A DNA stretch of 64,000 nucleotides from Trema orientale (GCA_002914845.1 JXTC01000336.1:13571-77570); one strand, 5' to 3'. Shown: positions 1 through 13,671, numbered from the stretch's first letter. Translations and numbers: made by a program. Notes: a model not told the origin generated them from the sequence alone.

Positions 1-3000
1 TAAAGCCGTGACCTTTACTTTTCAAAGTAATCATTGTGCAGTCAATTCATTCTTGAAAAAGGCTTCCTTTCCTTTTGCTTAATTCACTTAACTTTTCGTC
101 CTTATCATACACCACTGTTACCATTAATTCTTATATATACAGCGTTGGTCTCTCTTTTTTTTTTTCTCTTGTTCATATGTAACTGAAGCCAAAAGCTTCT
201 TTCCTTTCTCTAATCTTCCTGGAGCTCAACCGTGGCCTAGCATCCACCAACATCATCATCCTTGTTTTCTCACAACCCGTGACTATTTCCCTTTCAATTC
301 ATCTTCATTAATTTCATTTGTCATGAAACCTGGCTACCAAATTTTCATCACACATACATACAGTTTCTAATTCATGTACTTCAGTGATCCGAGCTACTCT
401 CCACAATCTCGTGCTTGACCTGTAGCACAAGTTCGAGGTCATACTAATTAATCCAGAGCACAACTCCGACCCCGAACAATATATATATGTGTAAGTAAAA
501 AATGTGTAAGCAAAGACTACATTTTCTTGTAGTATAATTATATAAGGTTATAATAGAGAGTAAGAGACCTAGGTTAAACAATTCCGAGCTTATAAGATGA
601 ATTGCCTAGTTTAGTATATTCTCAAGATCTTAATATGTTAGTCTAGACTAATTGAGTGAGTATATCTGATATTACTTAGCTAATAGAATTTAGATGAAGA
701 GCTTGTTTTATTTAATGAATTTAAGAAAGAGAATTAGGATTAATAGGCATACTGTTAATTCTTAGCAAATGAGTTTGAATATTGACTAATATGATATATG
801 ATAATTGATGTGGTAAAGTGATTAGTAGTAGAGAATGAACCTTTAACCCAGTTTGTTTATTTTATTGTTTTTGTTATTTTATTAATTCGGATTAGTATTA
901 TTTTTTTATTTAGAATTCTCTCCTTAACCTTTAAGATTAGTAGCTTACTAATTATACCAGTTCCTCATGGGATTTACCTTTCTTGCTACTGTACTAGGTA
1001 TTACTAAGTTTCCCTAGGACTTTTAGGATAGTAATAGGAGGTATTATAAATTCTAATTTGACTGTGTTAATGACTGCTATCACTTTCTATGGCTATCCAA
1101 TATGTCCAAGTCTACTTAATTAAATTAATAATAGGAATTACTATCAATCTTTTTTCTAGAAACTAGAATATTCTAAAGACTGAATTTTTTTATGTTCACA
1201 CTTGTCAGCTTATCTAGTAGTTACTAAAAGTGATATAAGGTGTCCACCATAAAATATGCTACATTTCTAGGCCCAGTAACTGGTCCAGACATGCCCAATA
1301 ACTGGGCCAGGCGTGTGGCACTACGTACAGTCCAAATTTTATGCTCCAGTTTAATCAAGTTAAATCGGTCTAATCCGATAAACAGTATAACCATTGACAT
1401 TAATTAGCCTGAGGATCTTATAGAATATGTACAGTGGACTCCAAATAATTAACGGACTTGTTAATTATTTAATTTCAAATCCATTCCACTAAAGGACTGA
1501 AATTATACTCCAACTATCTACATGACTACTATATGGAGTAACGTCACATGACAAAATAATTTTTACTAATTACTTATATGTATAACATCATGAAAACACA
1601 ATCATATATTTCTTGGTTCTTCCCGATTTCTCAAATAATTATCAATCAATATCTTATTGACTAAATCAGTGTTGACATGCTTAGACCTATCAGCTATGAT
1701 TAAGTACTGAAACCTACTAAGAGACATTATTTCACCAAATTTTATATTATTAACTGCAATTATATATTACAACAAATATGTTTTTCCAAACGGTAGGGAA
1801 TATTGACCTCGATTGATCTTACTCATTTGTAATTCAAATGAAGCCATACTTAAGAATACATAATTACAATTAACTCAAGATTAAGAGCAAAGCCAATCAT
1901 TACCTATGAAATTCATTTCTATTGACATTGTCAATTGAATTTCATTTATAATATAATTTGGTATAAATCTCATTATACTAGTCAACTTAAGTTAACCAAG
2001 ACAAGTTTAACTTTCCAAAAAGTCTGCTATAGTATAAATAAGGGCACCACTCCCGTAGCTTTAAAAAAAAAGGAAAAAAACTATTTATAGGTATTGTTTT
2101 ACTCCATTGAAATTCATCATACACATCTTTTCATAAAAAAGATAGAGAGAGAGAGAGAGAGAGCATTAAATAATGTGTATTTATTATTTTTTTTTTCTCA
2201 ACTATTCAAATTATTGTAACTATTAAATAATGATCTAACAGTTAAAATAAAATACTAATGGATAGGTTAAAAAAATATCTATTGGATAATGATCTTATAA
2301 ATAAAGTGTCCAACCTTATTTATATTGCTACGAATTATAATTGATTACTCGTAAATAACATGTATTTATGTCTTTTGTGAATCTCGTAATCACAAAGGTA
2401 CACATTTATATAATTAAATGGACCTTCATTCAAATAATATTATGCACAAGTAATTATTGAATAATACTTTATTTTATTAATAGTTTATGTTTGCGAAATA
2501 TTTTTATGAGCTTCTCCCACTAATTCTAACATAATTGTCTTAGTCTTACTATATCTTTTGTTTCATTTCTTCTGTAACAATCACAAACATGTAGATTTAT
2601 TCTGAGTTTATTCTTACCTTCTCATTATAAATATTATTGGTTTCATTCGCAAATGTATCAGGTCAAAATTTAACGGATGTAATATTATGCAGTTGCGAAA
2701 TTAATTAGTAGAAAGTATTAAAAAAAAAAGAAATTAATTAGTAGAATACACCTTACTCGATTATTTGAAAACTATAAGGCACAATGAGTACGCATTTTAC
2801 CATATGAGTGCATTGAAGTTCATGTATTCAATTACTATGATGTATTGAATGACTATTAAAGTACAAGTAATCCAAATATGTAAACGACAAATGTTATTCT
2901 CTAAAGTGTGTATCGCATTTAGAAATTGTCATTCTCATTAATTTAATTAATACAAAATCGTGAATTGAGAAACATTATCTTTCCCACTCAGATGAAAGGA

Positions 3001-3050
3001 GTCTCTCTTTACATTAGCCAGTGGAAGTTCTCAACCGTCGTGGTTGTGTT
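1..3050. other. AT-rich DNA without a recognisable gene
   Basis: I see no coding region here that can be defended. A TATA-like string followed by a pyrimidine-rich leader lies near 128-175, but the first ATG after it (323) opens only a very short frame, so no gene is called. A GA microsatellite lies at about 2142-2163. The segment may hold decayed transposon DNA that I could not name. Confidence 0.6.
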
Positions 3051-3234
3051 AACCCTAATTCTTTAGTGTTTATACGTTTTTCACCTCTTTTTCTCTCAAA
3101 TTGGATTGATCTTAGATTCTTTTTCATGATTATGAAACTTTTTAATTGAAATCCTAAAGAAAGCTTAAATTGTAAGTGGGACTCTTCATTTTTAAAGATT
3201 GATCATTATTGATCATTTAATTACGGAGGAGAAG

Positions 3235-3625
3235 ATGGAAAAAGGTGAAATTTTGAGGACGTCTAACGATCTTTCACTGGAGGAACAAGAGGCAGTTCGA
3301 CTAGGACTCAAGGCAAAAATGGTTGGATCTATGAAATTACACAATGCTTAATTGGTAAGTTCTTTCGTTTACAAGTCAATAGAGAAGCATTCTTTTCATT
3401 GATTCTATTGATTCGGAACTCAGAAGAGGTGGTGATTGAAAATGTAGGACAAAAAAGTTAGTAATATTTCACTTTAAGGATGAAAAGGATAAATTAAAGT
3501 TTGGTAGATGTCCGTGGAATGTTGATAAAGCCTCACTAGTTCTAAAGTGACGTATTAGCCCGACAAAGATGGAATTTGATCACGCTTCTTTTTGGATCCC
3601 ATTACACGAATCACCTCTCGTGAAA
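3235..3625 (+). pseudogene. 5' fragment of a plant LINE ORF1 (DUF4283-type gag-like)
   Basis: An ATG at 3235 opens a frame whose start includes LSLEEQEAVRLGLKAK. It stops at 3349 and then continues in shifted frames as IGKFFRLQVNREAF, DEKDKLKFGRCPWNVDKA and FDHASFWIPLHESPL. That order and spacing is typical of the N-terminal DUF4283 region of plant L1-type LINE ORF1 proteins, which bind element RNA. Several frameshifts and stops are present. The homology ends near 3625, where a different repeat begins, so only the 5' part of a LINE survives. This is unlike the usual 5'-truncated LINE insertion. The family call comes from motif recognition only. Confidence 0.6.
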
Positions 3626-3663
3626 ATCTAAAGAGAAATTTACACCCCATACTCGTTTTTGTG

Positions 3664-4017
3664 CCTCATACTTCCCAAATACCCGTTTTCTAATTTTGTT
3701 TAAAAAATACTCATTTATGTGGTATACATTTCATGTGTAAAATTTGTGTGGTACATATTTATAATGTAAATTTTTACCTATAGTTTATATTTATTGTGTA
3801 AATTTATATCTATGGTACATATTTGAAATGTATACCGATTTTAAGGTATAATTTTTACTCGTAAAATGTAAACTGCAGTATACATTCTATGTATAAAATA
3901 CTTGTGGTTTATATTTCTCCAAAAAAGGTAAAAAAAACAAATATTTACAAAAATAAAAATAAAAATGAGTATTCATAAAAATATACTTAAGAAATCAGGT
4001 ATTTATGAACCTTTCCC
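3664..4017. repeat. Palindromic dispersed repeat (MITE-like), copy A
   Basis: The left edge carries AAATACCCGTTTTCTAA and the right edge carries a diverged inverse, TTAAGAAATCAGGTATTTA. The interior repeats phrases such as GGTATACATTTCATGTGT in both orientations. A second diverged copy lies at about 52436-52820. It resembles a non-autonomous DNA transposon, but no target duplication was resolved. Confidence 0.55.
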
Positions 4018-4019
4018 GA

Positions 4020-5965
4020 ATCTAAATCATGAAATGGTGCTTTTGCATGGTGAGAAAATTTCCTTAATGTATAACTTGTCATATTAGTTTTCATATGGGG
4101 AGAAAATTGTTTATGTATTATTCTTTTTTATTCTTATTTATGATTTTTAAGGAGAGAAATATTGTGATTTTCGTAGAGAGAATCAAATTTCAAAGGGAGA
4201 AATCTTTTTTTAACTATAGAAATAAGGAGAAATTTTGCTTTCAAAAATAAAAATATTCATTTTGATAATTTCTTCAATCTTGTACTTATTTTAAAACTAT
4301 CTTTGAGATTGATTCTTTATGAGGTATCTAGTATGAAAATTGTGGCTATCTTTTTTATTATATCAAAAGGGAGAGAAGAATAATGATTTATGAGTACGTG
4401 GGAGAAAAAAGTTGATTTATGAATGTGCATATATATTAAGGAGGAGAAATTATTTTCAGCACTCATTTATATTTTTCTCATAATATGTTTATAATGCTTA
4501 ATTGAGTTAAAAAAAAAAGAGAGTGATTCTCTTTTTTCTTGGTCAAGCAAATTTTGAGATAAAGCTTAAAATATGGTAAACGTCGTGGTAAATTAGTCAA
4601 ATTTTATATTTTCAAATTTTTATTACATATTATATTTTATTCCATAAATCAATGTTTGTCATCATCAAAAAGGGGAGATTGTTAACCTATAAGAGTTTCA
4701 ATCTTACTCACTCATATTTTGAAGATAACAAATATTTGACAAAGAATCAAACTTGAAGATGGATGTATATTGACCTATTACAATCAGGCATGAATATGGA
4801 TGAATAAGACACGGACTATCTCTAGATAAGATATATCTTTAGTTTTAGTCTTATATTTAATTTATTACATTGCAATTAGATTCTCTTTGAATTGGCTCAT
4901 ATTTTTCAAAGAAATTTTCAAACAAACTCAAGCTTAAACTGCCTAAATGATGTTTATAAAAATCTTAAAAGGTATAAACTTAAAAGCGGACTATAATAGA
5001 GACTTAGGGGCAAAAATTTGCCTCTGGTCTAAATGTAGTCGACCACTTTTGGTCAACCATTTTTAGCTGATTGGTCAAATATGACCATTGGAGTTTCTAA
5101 CAGCCAGTATAACTCCAATGGCTATAATAAAAAAGTCGACCACTTCTAAAAATGGTTAACCATATTTCAGACACAAAGCATAATAACAGCTAAAAATGGC
5201 TATTTTTTTGAGAAAATCTTTAATTAGAAGTTCATTTGAGATCTTGTCAGCCCTAAGTTAGAACTTACATTATTATCCAAGTGATCTCAAAGTTTCTTAG
5301 CCTATTTTTAACATTAATTATATTTTCAAATCACATTAAGCCAATCTTAGATCATCTTTTGTGCATCGTTCTCAAATCTCCTAAACTAAACTTGTATCAA
5401 ACATTATTATGAGGAGAGTTTGTGAGTGAGGGCTCACTCTTTGATTAAAAAATTATCAAGTTTAGGTGAAGTCAGCACTAGAGTCTAAACAACCTAGTTT
5501 AGATAAGGTTAGAACCTGAGTCGAAACAACCTGAGTCTAAGTGAGATTAGCATCGAAATCAAAAAAATTCGAGAATAGGTATGATGAAGCCAGAGTCTTA
5601 TCTATTGTAAAGGTTTGGGTGAGCCCTAAGAAGAATCCACTCCATTTGTAATAGAGTTGGTCAAGCCTACACTCTTGATCCAATAGTGGATGTTCAAAGC
5701 AAGTTGCCTAAAACCAGTGACGTAGGAAAATAATCGTGTTTGTTGAACGTCATAAAAATCAAGTTTGCAATTTATATATCCCTACACTCTTTACTTTATC
5801 ACAAATTGTTTGATTGGATGTTTGATATATTGTATGTTGTGTATTATTATTCTTTTAGCATAAATTTTTAAAATTGTGATCTATGGTTTTACTTACTTGA
5901 AAGGTTTCCGAAAAAAGTTTTAAACTCAATTCACCCATTTTTGGGTAGTTAATCTTGGACTAACA
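4020..5965 (+). mobile_element. 3' remnant of a SIRE-type Copia retrotransposon
   Basis: From about 4040 to 4665 the sequence resembles, in opposite orientation, the 3' non-coding internal part of the Copia element at 59774-60480 (GGGAGAAA blocks, TTAATTGAGTTAAAAA). A polypurine tract AAAAAGGGGAGAT at 4667-4679 is followed by an LTR. No pol coding sequence survives. Upstream the element is cut off by the palindromic repeat ending at 4017, so this is a 3' end only. Confidence 0.6.
4680..5965 (+). repeat. LTR of a SIRE-type Copia element
   Basis: The segment starts TGTTAACC directly after a polypurine tract and ends GGACTAACA, giving the TG...CA ends expected of an LTR. It shares its beginning (TTTCAATCTTACTCACTC) and its end (CTCAATTCACCCATTTTTGGG compared with a similar phrase in inverse) with the LTR at 58234-59773. 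Length is about 1.29 kb against 1.54 kb for that copy. Relatedness was judged by eye. Confidence 0.6.
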
Positions 5966-8900
5966 AAAAATACTAAAATAAACGGGTCGCTTTCTCTAAT
6001 ATCTTCAAAAATATGAAGTTGTTCAGTTAAAAACATTGTCCACACATTGGTACAATGCAATTATTTCAGAAATAAAAACTCTTCGAAGTGATTGTTATAC
6101 ACTTACAAAATTGTTTAAAAGGAAATATTTTGTACATTTTTAATTCTTTGATTCTGTAAAAAGATTTTACCTATGCCCTAAACTAAAGTTCTGGCTCCGC
6201 CATGAACATGAACGATCACGATCACAGTTTTGATATAATCTAATAAAATCAATCAGACTATCTCACTATATACCAATGAAATTAAATAGCATTTTTCTGA
6301 ACATGATTTATTATCATTGCATGAAATGGAGTGATTCCAAAATATTTATGCACGATCGACTAAAAATGTATAAAAACCAGAAACAAGTCAAATTGATTCG
6401 GCTAATTTTCTACATAAAATACAGCTGACTGAACTTTTATGATCTATCGTGTATCGATCCTGTAAAAGTAGTAAAGCTTAAGCAGCATCTTATTTACAAA
6501 GAAAACCAGGCATAATCCACAACTGGTCAGTTTGGACCACTTCTTGTCACTGGATAGTTTTCTGAACAGTCTTATTTGTTAAAGTCCAGAACTAAACAAA
6601 CTATTCATAACCAACTCCTCTGCAATTGGTACTTATTTCCGACAAGTCATAAAAACTAGTCAATAATTATTCCAGTTGTTAGAAGTACTGATAGATGAGA
6701 TATGTTATATTTGCACAACGCAAGAGGCAAGGCTCACAAAAACCAAATTTGTTCCAATATCATACTAGTTAAGGCAGCCCAAAGTGAAAGTTAACTAAAG
6801 TGTCCTCGTTTTACTTTTTCTTGGCGTAAAACTATGCTTAGTTGCAGAAACTGATAGAAAGTGCACATTTTGTAGTAATGGTCAAGGATCCTTTTTTTTT
6901 TTTTTTCTTGCTCCGAGTAGTCAAGAACCTTAAGGAACTGTACAGTAGTTATGAGAGAATTTTTAGAATAGGTTAATTCATAAAAGTAGTAAAAGTTTTG
7001 AACCTAAGATTTTCTCAATATAATTATTATAAACAAACGACATGCAAATAATCTTATGAAGTTTCCAGGGTTGGAAAACATATCGATCCTATGGATTAAA
7101 ACAAGTACCCTATTAGTGTACAAACTCTTTGATATTGATCGATCGCCAAACAGACATATATATAAAGATTAAAACAAGTATCATAGACAGATGTTCTTGG
7201 CATGATAAAGTTTGACTCATGCACAACTACGCCGAAATCTTCGCTTTCCAAGGCATATTTGTACGTTTTAATATCCAAATAACAAAAATTTAATAATAGC
7301 CAGATATTCCTTCACAATTTGATTTCAACAAAAGATTATACCATATCAATTCATGGATTATACTATATCAATTCATGGACTCTTTTTCAACATTCATTCC
7401 CAAAATATTAAAAACTACTGTTGTCAAAAAATAATTTAGGGAGCCCAAAGTACAAAATATAGATTCCTAACCACTACATCAGAATCAAATAACAGCATCA
7501 TCTAATCAACGCATATATATGATAATTTCAGAACATTGCAATTTTGTTTTATTCATTGTTTCCCTCCAAAAGTCTCGAATAATCCTTGTGAAGTACAAAA
7601 AAGTAATCAAATATTTAGTACCTCTAAGTGCGACAAATCAGTATGAGCTTTTACTAGATAATATTAGCTCCTTGCAATTAGGGTTAGTGAGCACAAAACG
7701 AGCAAATACAAGGTAGAGAATATCAATAAGGAAAATTGAATTTCCAATTAGTCCCCACCCTTTTTGCTTTTTACCTTTCATAGTGCCATTGACCCAAAAT
7801 AGTCTTTCTATTGTTCATTCTGTTTGTTTTGGCCTGAAACAACAGCATCCATTCACCCACCTAACTCGAAGGCTTTTTATTTGATAAATTAGATTAAATG
7901 ACCCAAAATCACCCTTTATATTTCTTTATAATTGTGAATAATTATACATGATTTAATTTAAAAAGATGGCCCTGTCCATCCCCGCACTAACACAAATATT
8001 TCTAGACATGGTAAGAATAATCCGACATTCAGAGTCGTGAGAGAACACTGTGGAAAAGTAGTGTTCCATTACGTAACATATGGTACAAAATTAACACAGA
8101 TCTTTTCAACTCAACTGGTCTTCAGCGCCATCCAGCCATCATCACCTAATCACTCACTAGATCATTTCAATGTAAGATCAATAGCAGTTGTGTCATGTTG
8201 TGCATCTGGCTAGTGCTTACTACTAGCCAGTTCAAAATATTTCTTTGAAACTTAGTGTCAACGGGCACCTAGAAATTATCTGAATATTTATGTTGGCAAA
8301 GAAATTATGAAAATGACTGTGGGACGTCGATCTTACCTACCAATAGTGTGCACATCCCAACTTGCAGAGCTCATCACGACCACGTGTGATGGGTTCCATG
8401 CCGCGTTCCTATAGGAAACTGTTGACCAGAACACGTGAGAACAGAGTTGTTTGTTGAAAAAGAAGCATAGACTGCTATGATCTTTTTCCTTTATCCTGAT
8501 CTGGACAAACAACAAACCATGTATTTGTTAGTACTATTTGTCCACCAAATCTCGTATCACAAAGAGAACTTAGATGCACAGATAAAAAGTACACCACTTC
8601 AATAAATAAAATCAGTTAACCAGTGAAGTTATCCCCACGTAGTGGGTGCAGCAAACTCGAAAACAGAAAAAACACACTACTAATTAAAATCATTTACGTC
8701 AAAATAAAATTAATTATTAATGCAACAATCAGCTACAGCAACTGTTACATTTCAAAACACGTGTTCGAGAAGAGGCAAAAGAGAGAAAATCAGCCTCATG
8801 CCAGAAGATTAATGTAACAATAACAATCAATTGTGGTAAAATTATTAGGAAAAAGTTATTATGAAATAATAACATATTATACTAATGTATCAGAACTGTT

Positions 8901-9327
8901 AAAAGGCAATCAAGATACCAGAATGTAGCCAGCAGGACATCATCCACATTAACAAGTGTGAAGGATAAGTTAAATGCAAGTTTAAAAGGCATCATCCTTC
9001 TTTCGTTTACCTTCAAGTCCAATTCCTTTAGGGAAAATAGTCTTTTTTTTTTTTTTTTTTGCCACAACTAAAATTAGAAAAGAACTCCTAATATGAAACC
9101 CAGACCTTAAATAAGTAAGCAAGTGCATTTTGATTCTTAAGTCAAATCACAAGAAGACAATGAAATACAAAGGCAAAAGTTAATCTAATCTAAGAGCATT
9201 ACTAGCACCAAAAATAACCAATTTGGCTTAAAAATTAAAAAATTTGGAAAAAATGCACGATTACACAGTCATCTGACACCTTAAAATTATATCCACGTTA
9301 GCCACCCAACAAGTGATATAACTCTCA
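5966..9327. other. AT-rich intergenic DNA, nothing recognised
   Basis: Short open frames occur on both strands (for example near 7.1-7.7 and 8.3-9.1 kb). None has a recognisable domain, splice pattern or codon character, so none is called. A 20-base T run lies at about 9042-9060. No RNA gene was seen. Confidence 0.55.
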
Positions 9328-9627
9328 GAAAAGTACCGTGGACATACCCTGAGTTTTGCCCATATAAATTACTATCACCTAGGTTCTTGGTAAAGCCATG
9401 AACATCCTTTGAGTTTTACAAATTGCCAAAGGCCTCCTTTGACCTCTATTCATAGAGCCAAATAAGAAAACTGTCCGGGCATTTTTGTTATTTTAAAAAG
9501 AAATTGTGTTAGACCGAATATTTTTTGTATGATTTGCAAAACTCAAGGATAAGTATGGTCTTTCCAATAATTTAGGGGATAGGCGTCGTATTTCAACAAA
9601 ACCTATAGTATGTCTATGGTAATTTCC
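9328..9627. mobile_element. MITE with imperfect terminal inverted repeats
   Basis: The left end reads GTACCGTGGACATACCCTGA and the right end, read in reverse complement, gives TTACCATAGACATACTATAG. The inner parts also pair: TTGAGTTTTACAAATTG on the left against CTTGAGTTTTGCAAATCA on the right in inverse. The element is about 300 bp and has no coding capacity. I could not resolve its target duplication, so its superfamily is open. Confidence 0.55.
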
Positions 9628-10130
9628 ACGTTATAAATTCAGGCATAGATATGAACAATAATAACAATTCTGTTAAATAAAAAACAGCATACGCACTTCC
9701 ACCGTAGCTGCCGAGCATGCACATAAATCTGGTGGCAACCAGAAAATATTTTGTAATTATTCCATATGGTAGTTTCAACTCCACAACGAAACTGAAAAAT
9801 TATCTTCATTTAAACTTATCAAAGCGCTATGTTTTTTTTATATAAGAAACGAGCTTTGTATTATTAAGAAAAAAAAATACAAAGAAAGTGGATAAGAAAT
9901 CCACACTAAGAAACAGAATAAAACAATTTACAACAAAGAACTCCAATCTCTAACCAAGACAGAAAAAGCCAAGCCTTTGAAGTTTTTTTCATCATACAAC
10001 CAAGTAGCAACCCAGAATCTAACTCTATCCCACACCAGATCCAAACAATCTTCCATTCCTTCGAAGATTCTTTGGTTTCTTTCTAACCAAAGCGCCTAAA
10101 ATCCAGCTAACACAACTACTTTCCAAAGGC

Positions 10131-10240
10131 TTCTTTCTCTCCGATTAATATGCAGACCTTGCCCAAGTCCTACCAAATCCTGACATTCTTTCTCTCCGAT
10201 TAATATGCAGACCTTGCCCAAGTCCTACCAAATCCTGACA
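10131..10240. repeat. 55-bp perfect tandem duplication inside LINE copy 1
   Basis: Two identical 55-base units, 10131-10185 and 10186-10240, each begin TTCTTTCTCTCCGATTAATA. LINE copy 2 lacks this duplication but has a different 16-base one at the same place (20898-20929). Confidence 0.9.
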
Positions 10241-10294
10241 CGACCTAGTGTCCACCCAACTCCTGCCAAACTCATTCAACATATTGTACCAAAG

Positions 10295-13200
10295 TTAAAT
10301 GGAGAACTTAAAATGCAGAAATAGATGATCTAAAGATTTGGAGTCGTCCTTACATAAAACACACCATCCTAGGGATAATGCTTGGTACGATCTCCTTATT
10401 TGCAGCACATTATGAGTGTTTAGCCTATCCAATACTAAAAGCCATCCAAACACCTTAACTTTAGAAGGAACTGGGGCTTTCCATAATAACTTAGCCAGAG
10501 GAAAGATAGCCACATTATCCTTGAAAGTTGAGAACGCAAACGCTGATTTGCAGGAGAAATATTCTGAAGAGTTTCCTACCCAAATTCTCTTATCCTCGAC
10601 CAGAGAGCATAATCTGACCGAGTCCAACCGGGTAAGAAGATTCTGTAGTTCAGTGACTTCTCTATCATTTAAGTTCCTCAAAAAGTGAAAATTCCAGCTG
10701 ATAGAGTCACCTGAAATTGTAGATGATTGTTCAACAAAATCCGCAATGACTCTATTATTGAAGGAGGAAAGTCTGTACAGAGAAGAAAAGGCTACAGCCA
10801 AGGCATCTCCCCCCACCCAAATGTCCTCCTAAAATCTAATCCTGGAGCCACTTCCCAGTCTAAATCTTATGTGTTTGAGGAATTCACTATAAAGAGAGGA
10901 TATGGCTTTTCAGGGGCTTCTTAAGGTCGTCCTTTCCGCCGGTACCGTATCCCATTGGTTGGAGGAAAGCCCAAATTTGCTCTTAATGACTATATGCCGC
11001 AAGGAATTCGTTTCGATAGGGAACCTCCGCAACCACTTCATTAAAAGAGCTCTATTTTTAGCTCATACTTTACCAATTCCAAGCCCGCCTTGCATTTTTG
11101 AACGACAAAGCACATCCCAAGCCACCAAATGGTCCGCACCCATTTGATCACTGCCCTCCCAAAAAAAGTCTCACATCAACTTCTCTAGCATCTCTGTTAC
11201 ACTGCAGGGAGCTTTAAAGATTGACAAGTAATAAATTGGAATAGAACATAGCACTGATTGGATAAGTGTTAGTCGACCACCCCTTGAAAGGAAGGCTCCC
11301 TTCCACCCATCTAATCTTTTTGATACTTTAGTAACAACTGGTTCCCATAAGTCAAATTTTCGAGGATTACGTCCCAGAGGCATGCCCAAGTACTTAATTG
11401 GCCAGCTACCCATTTCACGTCCCGAGCTATCGGCCAAGGAGTGTACCAACTCTTCGTCCACATTAATCCCTAGCAAAGTACTTTTGGCCATGTTAATGCG
11501 CAAACCAAAGATTGAGCAAAAAACTTCCAACACCTGTAGAAGATTCTTGAAATTTTCTTGATCTGAATCCAAGAAGAAAAGAGTGTCGTCTGCAAATTGC
11601 AGATGTGACACCTCCACTCTATCCCTTCCCACTATAAATCATTTGACTACGTTAGTAGCTTTAGCTTTATCAATTAACCTCCCCAGCACATCCACTACCA
11701 AAGTTAAAAAAATGGGGACAAGGGATCTCCTTGCCTTAGCCCTCTGGATCCTTTAAACTTTCCTCTAAGTCTTCCATTAATGAATACGGAAAAAGACACC
11801 GATGATAAGCACCCAAGAATCCATTTTCTCCAAATAGATCCGAATCCTTTCTTCTTTAGGACAAAATCCAAAGACTTCCATTCCACAAAATCATATGCTT
11901 TCTCAAAATCAAACTTAAGTACAATTCATGATTTCCCCAAATTCCTATAATCCTCCATAATTTCATTTGCTATCAAAATAGTATCAAGGATCTATCTTCC
12001 TTCCACAAAAGCTCCTTGAGTATCAGCTATAGTCTCTTGAAGGACTTGTTTTAATCTCATCGAGAGAACCTTAGAAATAATCTTGTACAAGCCTGTCACC
12101 AGACTAATCGGCCTGAAATCCTTAACTTTACAAGAGCTCATCTTTTTTGGGATAAGACATATATATATCTCGTTGGTTAATGATGCCATCCCTCTCAAAC
12201 TCTTGCAACACCTTTATCAAATCTTGCTTAACTACCTCCCATTGAGACTGAAAGACTGCCAATGTAAACCCATCTGAGCTTGGAGATTTGTTAGCGTTAT
12301 ACTCAAAGACCGCTCTTCTTATTTCCTCTTCTTCAAATGGTCTTTCTAGCCAATCGCGTAAATGTAATTGAATTAGTTGCCAATCCACGCTATCAATACC
12401 CCTATACTTCAGTTCTGTTGATTTATATAGAGATTGGTAAAATTCTGTCACCACTTTCACTATCTCCTCCTCCCTTTCAACATAACTCTCATCCTCCAAT
12501 TCAATCCCGGAAGTAGAATTCTTGGAGTTTCTTGCATTCATCAATCTATGAAATAACTTTGTATTTGCATTGCCTTCCTTGGCCCACGAGAATTTGGATT
12601 TCATACGAATTGCTTTTTCCTCCCTGAGGATAATCTCTTCTAATTCGCATTTCGCAGCAAATCTTTCTTGTTGTAACTGATTGTTCCATCTTCCAGAGAC
12701 CTCTAGATCATCTAGCTCCCTAACTCTTCTACAAAGTGATTCCTTTATCCTCCTCATGTCCCTAAATACCTTAACATTCCACCTTTTTAGCTTTTCTCTA
12801 ATAATCTCTAGCTTATATAGAAATTTATAGCCCTCCCAACCAGAATTTTTGATCCCGTTCCACCAACATTCAAAATCTTTGTTGAACGACTTATGTTCAA
12901 GCCACATGTTCTCAAAACGAAAAGGGGAGGGTCCCGAACGAGTTAGGGTGGAGTCCAGCAATACAGGACAGTGATCAGATAACACTCTAACCTCCATCTC
13001 TTGTCTGATAACTAGAAAGAGAGCTTCCCACTCAACGAAAAAAAGAAACCTGTCTAATTTGCAGCAGGTAGGTTGATTTTTGAAATTAGACCAAGTAAAT
13101 TGCCCATTGCATAAGGGAGGATCTTTTAAATTCAACTCCCTAATTAGCTCATCAAAACTCTTCATGCTTCTTGTGTTACACTATTGAACTTCTCATGCAC

Positions 13201-13638
13201 CCTGCGAACGATGTTAAAGTCCCCCTCCTAAACACCACTTTTCGCCGCACAAACTCCACAGCCTGGCTTGTCGTCCCAAAACCTAGCTCTAGAGCTATAA
13301 TTGCTAGGGCCGTAAACCCCAGTGAACCACCAATTACTCCTGCCTTCCAACTCCACCAAAATAGAAGCAGAGAATTCACCTAACATCGTGTTACTAACTT
13401 TCGCCTTCCAAACATCCCAAATTATTAAAATCCCACCTACCCTACCTATCGAAGGCAATAACAACCATTCTTTAAACCGCGAACGCCATATACTCCCCAC
13501 AAACCTCCTATCGATATCTTCCCTTGTAGTCTCTTGTAGCACTACAATATCAGGATTAACTTTGCATATTACCTCCTTGATGGCTCTCCTCTTCGAAGCA
13601 GAGCCACTCCCTCTGATATTCCAAGAGAGAATCTTCAT
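10295..13638 (-). pseudogene. LINE copy 1 ORF2: endonuclease-reverse transcriptase, broken
   Basis: The frame opens with MKILSWNIRGSG at 13638. An APE-type endonuclease follows: catalytic Glu in VLQETT, Tyr in GVYGPS, GGDFN in a shifted frame near 13215, and SDHCPV near 12980. The reverse transcriptase shows DFRPISLVTGLYKIISKVLS near 12100, [12 protein letters not shown] near 11710 and the catalytic box LQFADDTLFF near 11590, which is still intact. The C-terminal zf-RVT region (WKAPVPSKVKVFGWLL, WCVLCK) lies at 10330-10470. A frameshift near 13230-13270 separates the endonuclease halves, and others split the RT. In an intact element this protein nicks the target and reverse-transcribes the LINE RNA. 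Confidence 0.85.
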
Positions 13639-13671
13639 GGGTTACTACTTTTCCCCCTCCTGGACACGCTC

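Noticed and set aside
1..400. Promoter and short gene at the left edge
   Set aside because: A TATA-like string and a pyrimidine-rich leader exist, but the first ATG gives only a very short peptide and no downstream coding exon is seen.
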